Source: Pratylenchus scribneri
Taxonomy: Eukaryota; Nematoda; Chromadorea; Rhabditida; Pratylenchidae
Length of the DNA stretch: 64,000 nucleotides
Direction: 5' to 3'
Assembly: GCA_030063045.1 (NCBI GenBank)
Contig: JAQSEB010000075.1
Span: 132,001-196,000 of the forward strand
Shown here: positions 55,887 through 64,000 of the stretch, piece by piece
Position numbering within the stretch: position 1 is the first letter of the stretch
Layout of the letters: every line of letters starts with the position of its first letter
Made by a program: the position numbers and the translations under genes
The notes under the pieces: model-generated
What the model was told of the DNA's origin: nothing
Databases searched by the model: none
What the model saw: only the letters and a program-made list of their open reading frames with translations

Positions 55887-58800
55887 ATGGAAAAGAATGA
55901 AGAGAAAAACACCACTGCTGGCAATGGAAAAACAACAAATGGTCAACAATCTCAACAACAAAAAAATAATGGCAATCGAAATGGTCCAAAATCGCCGCCA
56001 ATTATGACCAATGGCCATCATCATTTGCATTCACAAAACAGTCCAAGAACAGCGCTGGCCAATTCAGCGCACAACAGCAGTCCGGGCACAGCAGCTGGTG
56101 GTGGCACAGTTTCGGGTTTGGACCGTAGTGCTACCAAGAGGAGGCCAATGATTAAACGGGTCAAAGAGCCGGAAGCTGCTGCAAGGTTTCAATATTATAA
56201 GAAAACTTATAAAGTTTGATGTCCGCGAATTGTAAAAAGTAAAGGTTAAAGAAGGTGTGGACCTTCGCTCGATATTTTACGAAAAATATTCGCTAATCTT
56301 CATTATAAATGATAGCCAAAACCAAACTTAGCAATAACCTTAAGAGCTAGCCTGCAAAAACTAAAGGTCCGATCTTAACTTTTGCAAATTGTGGATGTAA
56401 TCTGCTTAAAAGAATACATTTACGGCACGAATTTGATAACCAAATACAGAAAATCAACTTTCAAAATAGTAATTAGTTAAAAATTCCAACCATCAGGTTA
56501 TTTGGTTTATCTTTCGGTTTCAAATAAAACCGAAAACGTTTTAGGTATACTAAAATGGAATATAAAGCAAGTATCTAATAATAATAAGTGATATAGTAAT
56601 CAATAAAATGATTTAACATTCAGTAAAATTCACAATTGGCAGCAATTTTCAGATCATCAAACGCCTGGGATATTGTCACATGTCTGTCGGCTGAGGAAAA
56701 ATCTCGACTGGAAGCAGTTCAACGAGAATGGCGTCTGACACGACCAAAAGCCGTTTTGCCAAACAAACATGAACCATTGGTCCCATCTGCGGCCGAGAAG
56801 ACTTCCACAACAACTTCGCCAATAGTAAAAGCGACCACACCGACTGCCACAACACCAAAGGTGCTGGAACCGAGTCAGAGCGTTGGAAATCAACTACAAA
56901 GCAAACAACAACAATTGGCACAATTGCAGGTTTACACATAGAAAATTTTGCTAAGGACCAATCATTGTCATTGGGTAAAGGGAAAAGGGTGGTTGGTACT
57001 CTCCAATTTTAGGGAGGTGCAAGATTAAATTCTTAAAGTCTTAAACCTATCTTAATATAGAGAGTTACAGAGATGAGCATATATATGCACTTGAAGAGAA
57101 GACGTTTTAGTACGTTACAATGTTATTTATTTGCACCATTCCCTTTCCCTATATACTATAATGACCTTTAAAAAACCACCTAAAAGTGGGATATTACATA
57201 TTAAGTTACCGGATAGGCACGGGATGGTTTTCTAAACAATCTCTATAGGGCATTGGCTTTATATAACCAGCTTTTGAAAGTTCTCATAGTGAGGAGAAGT
57301 GTTGGTCTATGGTCTGGTTCTGCGTTCTGGTTTATATTATCACAAAGACCGTTTGATGGTAATGTAGGTGTAGGGATACTAGGATGTGGGATTGATAATT
57401 GTTGCGTCTCATTATAGAAAGTTGGCTAGGTTTTATGTCTTATATGGGATATTGGAATCGAAAATTTAGAATTAGAATCTGACTAATAAGTGCTTCACAG
57501 CAGGTTTAATAAGAATTTTTTCAATAGACCCAGGAAGAGCTAGCAAAATCATATCCAAATCAGGGCTGTGCAGGTGCCGGCACCGGCACGTGCCGGCACG
57601 GCACGGCACGGCACGTGCCGTGCCGTGCCGGCCAAAGGTCGGCACAGTCTGATCGGTGCCGTGCCGTGCCGGCCGAAGGCCGGCACGTGCCGGCACAGTG
57701 CCGGCACAGACCCGGCCGAAGGTCGGAAAAGGCATAAAAATAATTTATTGGAGAATTAATAATTGAAGAAAATAATTTAATTCATTGCAAAAATACTTTT
57801 AAATTAAATTTTCTTTTGTAAATTTTGGATTTTATTTGAAAATTGGACAAAATTTTTGAAAATAACATAAAATTTTTTCACTTTTTGATAAAAAAAATTT
57901 TTTTTGAAATATGTGCCGGCACCGTGCCGGCACGTGCCGTGCCGTGCCGGTCTATGGTCGGCACGGCCAAAATGGTGCCGTGCCGTGCCTGCCGGCCGAA
58001 GGCCGGCACGTGCCGTGCCGTGCCGGGTCTCAGCCGGCACCTGCACAGCCCTGATCCAAATCCAAGGAATTAAGATATGGACAATTTAATGATCCCAGCG
58101 AAACCTGCAGCAGACAGGAAAGGTGTAAAGCCTGAATGAGTTTTAGGTCTATTGAAAAACGGATAAAACGATAAATGAAGATTAAGCAAAATAAACACCC
58201 CATACCCAAATAAATAATCAATTTTATATTGCTTATTCTCCATGAAGTATTATTTTCATTTAAAGTCTCCATTGGATGCAGCCGCCACAATTTCCACTGC
58301 TGCCAGTGAACCAACAAAATTGAACGAAGTTGCAGCTGCCGCTGCCGCACTTTCCACAATTGGTGCGGGGAATGTTGCCATCGCACCGAATGAGGCCACC
58401 GCGGCCGCAATCCAAACAGCAATTGCAGCGGCGGCCGTTTCCACTTCACCGGTGGCCGCAGCCATTGTCATCGATTCGGCCATCAAACAACAACAACAGA
58501 CGGAAAGGGATGAGAGGGATTTGCGAAAAGAATCGACGGAGGAATACGACGAGGACTATGACGAGGAGAAGCCAATTGACAAATCACCGGGTTTATTTTT
58601 GAATATTATTTTAAAAATTCATTAAAAATTGGCCATTTTATTATTATTAAACATAGTATGGGATATGGGTCTCGGTAGCACTCCCCATCCACACCCAAGA
58701 AAGACTATTTTAGTATTTGTACTACTGCAGTTTACTGGATGAAGGGAAAAATGATGAGAATGATGAAAAGAAGATGAGGATGATGATAAAGGGGAAGAAG

Positions 58801-61800
58801 AAGAGACAATGAAGGAAGATAATAATAAAGACGACGAAGAATGACATACTCAGCTTCATCTTTTCTTCGTCATCATCTTCATCCTTATACCCTTTCATGC
58901 TTTCATCCACCATTCCGTAAACTGCACAAGTACCGACAATTTATAAAACGGTTCTAATTTCTAATTCCAAAATATTATTCAAATTATTCTTGAATGATAT
59001 TCGGGTCGGTCCATTCTTAATTCCGCTGAAGTGAAGAGTTGCTATCTCTCCCTTTTTGGGATAGTCCAAGTTTTTAAGAAAAGATTGAACACCGAACTAT
59101 AAATTCTTAGTTACTAGTTTCTACACGATTAGGGAATAGCTTTGAATTTATAAATTCCAAAAGTTAATTTAACACAATATTTTATATTATTACACTTTTT
59201 AGATGGCCGCTTCCTGAAATTTGACGAAGAATTGGGCCGTGGATCATTCAAGACTGTCTATCGTGGACTCGACACACAAACCGGTATGTAATTTTTGCAA
59301 TTTACAAATTCAAATCTTCTAAAAAATGCTTAAAATTAGCATGCTTAAAAATGTATAATAAATATTAAAATTTTATTAAAAAATGTAATTTATTTTTGAC
59401 TATTAAAAATTAATCTCCAATTAAAGGTGTTGCCGTTGCTTGGTGCGAATTGCAAGAACAAAAGTTGAACAAGGCGGAACGCCAACGATTCCGGGACGAG
59501 GCGGAAATGCTCAAAGGCCTTCAACATCCGAACATTGTCAAATTTTACGACTATTGGGAACGAACAGATGGCAAAAGGAAGTAAGCAATAAAAAAAATTT
59601 GGAACATTTTATTTTTTCCCTCTTATTTAGATATATTGTTTTGATCACGGAGCTGATGACATCGGGCACGCTGAAATTGTATTTGAAACGGTTCAAGCGG
59701 ATCAATGTGAAAGTGCTCAAATCCTGGTGCCGTCAAATTCTTCGAGGCCTTCTTTTCCTGCACACTCGACAACCACCCGTCATCCATAGGGACTTGAAAT
59801 GCGACAACATTTTCATCACTGGCACCACCGGGAGTGTTAAAATTGGCGATTTAGGTTTGTTGTTCATTCTTTATAAGGAAAATAAATAATTTTGGTATTG
59901 TCGATTGGTTATCTGTGAGATTGAATTTGCTCAATTTTTAGTTCGTCGGCAGTCCATTCCTAGTGCCTAAAGCCTAACTAACATAGGGAAAAGAGGAGAA
60001 AGTCAAAGAGCTTTAATTTTTTCCATTTTTGTAATTCATCTTAGTTTTATTGGTGATATTCAATTATAGGGTGGTGCTCTTTATATGTCAGCAGTCCTAG
60101 CTAGCTCCCAAAGAACTTAAAATTATAGTAAAATTATCAAAAATTTTAGAAAATTGGTCTTTTTTAATGAAAATCGCGAAATATTTGGGGTTTTTTTATG
60201 TAAGATTAATGAAAAAGTAACATTTTTTATTTAATTTCGGGGGATGGGGGTAGAATAATCGGCTTTGATCCACTCTCTTCCCTGATATCGGGAAACTTTT
60301 TGGACTAATCTATGTGTTAACTGACTTCAAAATCTACATAAAATTTCTATGAAATATAATTAAACTTTAAACTTATTATTTAATTAAATGAAACAAAATA
60401 ATTTATTATGAATTTCATATTCATAGGTTTGGCCACTCTCAAAAATAAATCACATGCAAAAAGTGTGATTGGTACACCGGAATTCATGGCACCCGAAATG
60501 TACGATGAACAATATGATGAGGCTGTGGATGGTTTCTTTTTTTGATTTTTTTGAATAAAACAAAATTATTTATTTTTAGTTTATGCCTTTGGAATGTGCC
60601 TTTTGGAAATGGTCACCGGCGAATATCCCTACAGCGAATGCCAATATCCGGCCCAAGTTTATCGCAAAGTTATATCGGTTTGTGTTTTAACTTTTTAAAT
60701 TGAAAAAATTCATTATAGAATTTACAATTATACCACTTGCTAATAAGCAAAATTTTTATTTTTATCTATAAGAAATTAATCTGGTGTTGATGTTAAGCGA
60801 ATTTTTGGCCATTAGCAGTGGTGATTATAGGATTTTTCCAAAGAGTAGTTTCACCGAAAATTTATAGGACAGAAGACCGGGGGAGTACATAACCATAATA
60901 CATGGCCAATTTTTTTTCGGCTGATGAGATTGGAATTAATTGGATAAAAACCCGTTTTTTAGGAATCCTTTTTCCAAAAATCTTAAATTGCAAGCGCTGA
61001 TATGCGCAAATGCAATTTGTAGAAAATTTTTAGATTAGATATTTTCTAGCAAAAATTTCATTGATTATATAAAGGAAAAGCCTTTTAATTTTTTTCTTTC
61101 CCTCAATGCCCTGCTAATAAAATGAGTTTATATTCGAAATTAGGAATCTTTTGATCATAAACAAAAATAAATAAATATTTAAAATTCATCTTTTGTTTTA
61201 AGGGTGTTAAACCGGCTTGCTCCGAACGCATTCAAAATGCGGAAATCAAAGAAATCATCGATCGATGCATCCGCCCAGTCAAAGAAGAGCGGGCCACAGT
61301 GCGTCAATTACTCAACGACGAATTCTTCATTCCCGAAGAGCAATTTGGCATTCGAATTGACATCCAAAACAGGGAACAGGACGTGAATGGCACAAACACA
61401 GAGGTTTGGGGGAAAATGGTTTAACTAAGGAAATTTTTTAAAATGCTGCAAAAGTTACAATGACAGTTATTGATTTGTCCTAAACTCTCAAACCAAAAAT
61501 ACAAAAAAAAATGGACAACGAATGATAAAAAGTTGATTAGGTTTAAACTGTTTAACACGCGATTGGGTTGGCTTTAGTTTTAACAAAAAAATTCTAATTA
61601 GTTTTAAACCGGAAACTAAAAGGTTTAAACCGTTTAATACAAGATTTGATTTAATAAGTTAAATAAATTCGAATTTGTTTTTGGACCAAAAACTAAAATG
61701 GTTTAGACAGTTTTAATACCTTTTAATTTAGATTTTTGACCAAATCAATTTAAAGCATTTTTACGAGTTTTATCTAATGGGTATATAATTAATAATTTGT

Positions 61801-64000
61801 GTATGTTGGACAGACCTTTAAGTATAATTATTTTGGCTATTTACTCTTTTTTTTACGGCAATAAATATTCTTTTTCGATATTTTATATGTAATTTTTCAA
61901 CAAATTCTAACATATTTATTTTCATTTATTTTTTTGCAGATTCACATGCAATTGTACGTGATTGATGAACGGAAAAGGGCCCAATACAAATTCAAAGAGA
62001 ATGAGGGACTGCAATTCTCATTTGACGTGGAAGTGGACAAAGCCGAAGAGATTGTCCAGCAAATGGTCGAACAACAACTCATTCCCGACTCCGACATAAA
62101 ACACATCACAAAATTAATCAAAGACAAAGTAAGAGGGTAAACGGGGAATTAATGGAATATTAATTTGGAAAAATCACCAAATTTTTACAAAAATTTATTT
62201 TGGAGCCGTAAATATAATTTGGCCATACCGAAACGTTTACCTCGGCACCACAATATTTTTTACGCCATTTCTCCTATCAAGATTTTGAAGGTTTTTGATA
62301 TAGAATATCATAATCTTCTCCTGTGACGCCTATCGGCACTGCAGAAACTAGAAACTATCCAAATATCAATTTTTTGGTAGAATCGGATCAAAAAAAATTT
62401 TTGACCCTTGAATAGGTAGTACTCGACCAAAGCCCTCTCCCCACTCCTTAAATGCATGTATGGAACAAAGGGAATGTTATACAAAAAAGTTTACCCAAAA
62501 AACCAAACTGTGTCTTACTTACATAAGGAAAAGGAAGGATGGATCAAAGATCTACTAATTTTAATTTCGATTATCAAAAAAATAATAATTTTATTTTCAG
62601 AAATCAACATCCTTATTCCTTTTAAAATCATTGAATTGATATTTTAAGGTGGAAGCATTCCGTCGTGATCGTGAATTTCGCCATCGTCAACTCCAATTGC
62701 AAATTCAACAGCAGCAACAATTGGAGGAGGCAACGAGGCAGGCAGCCATTGCAGCCGCAGCCCAGCAAGTCCAACAACAAATTGGCGCCGATCAAAATCA
62801 ATTTTCACTGAGCCAACAGCAGGCGGCCGATTCTGGACTTGCCCAATTGGCTGAAGCATTGGCGGCTCAACAAAAATTGCAGGTAAATTCAATTTAAAAA
62901 TAAATAAATTGAAAATTAGAATAAAATTAAATAAAATGATATTTTAGACAACTGCCCAGCAACCACAACAAATAAATTCCACGGCAAGCCGGACCGTGTC
63001 ACCACCAACCATCCTTGTCGTTCCCAATCCCAACAATGCTATCGTCCAATCAGCAGCTGTTGGCACCACAAATGCCATTCAAACATTGCCCAATTCCAAT
63101 TTGGCGGATGGCCCACATGAAAATAATATGACAAAGGTAAAAATTAAAAATATTAATTTGTTTGGAGTTTGGGCATTTGGGTGTTATTTGAAAAGTTCAA
63201 AACAATTTTTGGAAGTATAAAAATTAAAGTCGCACTTAAAAATTAAAATTTAAAAAAATATTTTTAGCAACTTTCATCCACTCAAATCCAACAACAACCC
63301 CAACCTGTCCCGGTCCAACAATTGCAACAAAAATTGTCCACCGCCTCATTGGTATCCTTACCGGAGCAATTGGCCTCAATTCCCGCGTCCACTTCGTCAA
63401 CAATGACATCAACACCTGTTTTGGCTGGAATGGCCACCGACGACGGTGTTTTGCATGCTCGTTTTTCGGTTAGTTTTTAAAAAGTGCATAAGGAATATCA
63501 CACCAAAATTACATCCTAGTTCCCTTTTACTCCAAAAGATTCCATTCACTCATGTGCCATCAATAGCCGAGTGGCTAATGACTTTATTACAACATTTCGA
63601 AATGTTGTGGGTTCGAATCCTCAATGATGTATAATATCTTGAATTTAAGTAAACCAGTGTGTCGGTTTAAATGCTATAAAATTCAGCTGAGAGGATTTCT
63701 TATTTTTTTTTTACCAATTTTTTCAAGTTTATATAATCTATATTTGCCCAGAATAATCCGTAAAATAATTACAATATTTCTATAAATACATTCATCAATT
63801 TTTATAGAAATCAACCATCTAAAATAGGGCCAAAATTTTTTAGAAATAATAAATTTAAAAAAATTCTAATAAAATTTTTACTAATAAATTCAATTTTATG
63901 CGGATCTATTTTTTAATTAATTCTCATCACAGATCAATTTGCAATTGTACGCGGTGGATGAACGCACCCAGGCCCAATACAAGGACAATGAAGGGATTCA
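55887..64000 (+). CDS. WNK: WNK (with-no-lysine) serine/threonine protein kinase, 3' end beyond window
   Basis: Fourteen exons are read in one frame: 55887-56185, 56653-56929, 58266-58590, 59203-59283, 59427-59580, 59631-59854, 60427-60531, 60580-60677, 61203-61403, 61940-62128, 62649-62882, 62948-63136, 63268-63468 and 63933 onward. A long Ser/Gln/Ala-rich N-terminus precedes the kinase. The glycine loop [11 protein letters not shown] carries the WNK-specific catalytic Lys. The usual VAIK Lys is Cys in VAWCEL, followed by [38 protein letters not shown] and [13 protein letters not shown]. Exon 10 encodes the autoinhibitory PF2-like domain ([14 protein letters not shown]). Then come Gln-rich linkers, and a second PF2-like domain begins at the window end ([14 protein letters not shown]). 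WNKs sense chloride/osmotic state and activate SPAK/OSR1-type kinases. Confidence 0.96.
57561..58053. mobile_element. GC-rich hAT-type MITE in a WNK intron (493 bp)
   Basis: Twenty-base perfect inverted ends, CAGGGCTGTGCAGGTGCCGG, are flanked by ATCCAAAT on both sides (57553-57560 and 58054-58061). The 8-bp target duplication and CAGGG-start ends are typical of hAT elements. Just inside each end are dense arrays of GTGCCGGCAC / GTGCCGTGCC palindromes, strikingly GC-rich against the AT-rich genome. They surround an AT-rich core (57735-57910). No transposase. Confidence 0.9.
63558..63629 (+). tRNA. tRNA-like sequence / tRNA-derived remnant
   Basis: It contains a Pol III A-box-like TAGCCGAGTGG (63564-63574) and a consensus B box GGTTCGAATCC (63610-63620). 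Ends CATCAAT and AATGATG pair at six of seven positions, spanning 72 bp. The middle is a perfect palindrome (ACAACATTTCGAAATGTTGT) that does not give a 7-base anticodon loop, and the outer T-stem pairs mismatch. It is therefore more likely a tRNA pseudogene or SINE-type relic inside a WNK intron than a working tRNA. Confidence 0.4.

Noticed and set aside
58242..58625. Alternative-frame Ala-poor open frames over the WNK Ala/Gln-rich exon
   Set aside because: They are shadows of the exon 58266-58590, whose frame joins the kinase domain exactly.

Overview
The window looks like the nuclear genome of a nematode. It is strongly AT-rich, and its genes are cut into short exons by introns that start GT and usually end in a T-rich tract plus CAG or AAG. 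Several gene families here are nematode-typical: ShKT/SXC cysteine-rich repeats, a CX-module membrane protein and a C-type lectin domain. A plant-parasitic or other tylenchid-type, Meloidogyne-like AT-rich genome is possible, but the sequence does not settle the species. Exon models were built by reading frames through splice sites by hand, and frame continuity across introns is the main support.

Layout. 0.2-1.2 kb: a low-complexity basic/His-Gly-rich gene that may be the 5' part of the next one. 1.8-3.8 kb (+): a multi-ShKT protein. 4.3-5.3 kb (-): a secreted Thr-Pro-repeat (mucin-like) protein with a C-terminal ShKT-like domain. 7.1-9.7 kb: an EF-hand exon, and a decaying C2H2 zinc-finger gene with a partial tandem duplicate. 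9.8-18.5 kb: a satellite array of about 52 units with 167-bp and 160-bp variants. 19.0-22.1 kb (+): an unrecognised gene with two competing frames. 24.0-28.5 kb (+): a nine-exon CX-module membrane protein. 29.4-30.5 kb (-): a C-type lectin domain gene. 31.0-31.7 kb: a foldback element. 33.4-34.1 kb (-): a complete cytidine deaminase.

34.6-48.1 kb is the outstanding feature. It is a 13.48-kb element bounded by two 413-bp direct repeats that read as identical, flanked by a 4-bp target duplication, with a primer-binding-site-like sequence after the left repeat. It is therefore built like an LTR retroelement, but I found no gag, protease, reverse transcriptase or integrase. It instead encodes a NADAR + G-patch protein and a 1160-aa UPF1-like SF1 helicase; the two share a paralogous domain. 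The whole element is studded with more than 30 tiny same-strand palindromes. Their stems covary while the loop stays C(Y-G-M-G)G, the form of exceptionally stable YNMG/UNCG RNA tetraloops. They occur in leader, coding, intronic and 3' regions and in the LTRs.

The right flank holds a 556-bp internally deleted Merlin-type DNA transposon with perfect 8-bp target duplications. 49.0-54.1 kb (-): a 14-exon gene for an 815-aa protein with a mitochondrial-like presequence and four repeats of a beta-rich module; intron 10 holds a ~30-bp minisatellite. 54.4-54.9 kb: a MITE-like element. 55.9-64.0 kb (+): a WNK kinase gene running off the window, carrying a GC-rich hAT-type MITE and a tRNA-like remnant in introns.
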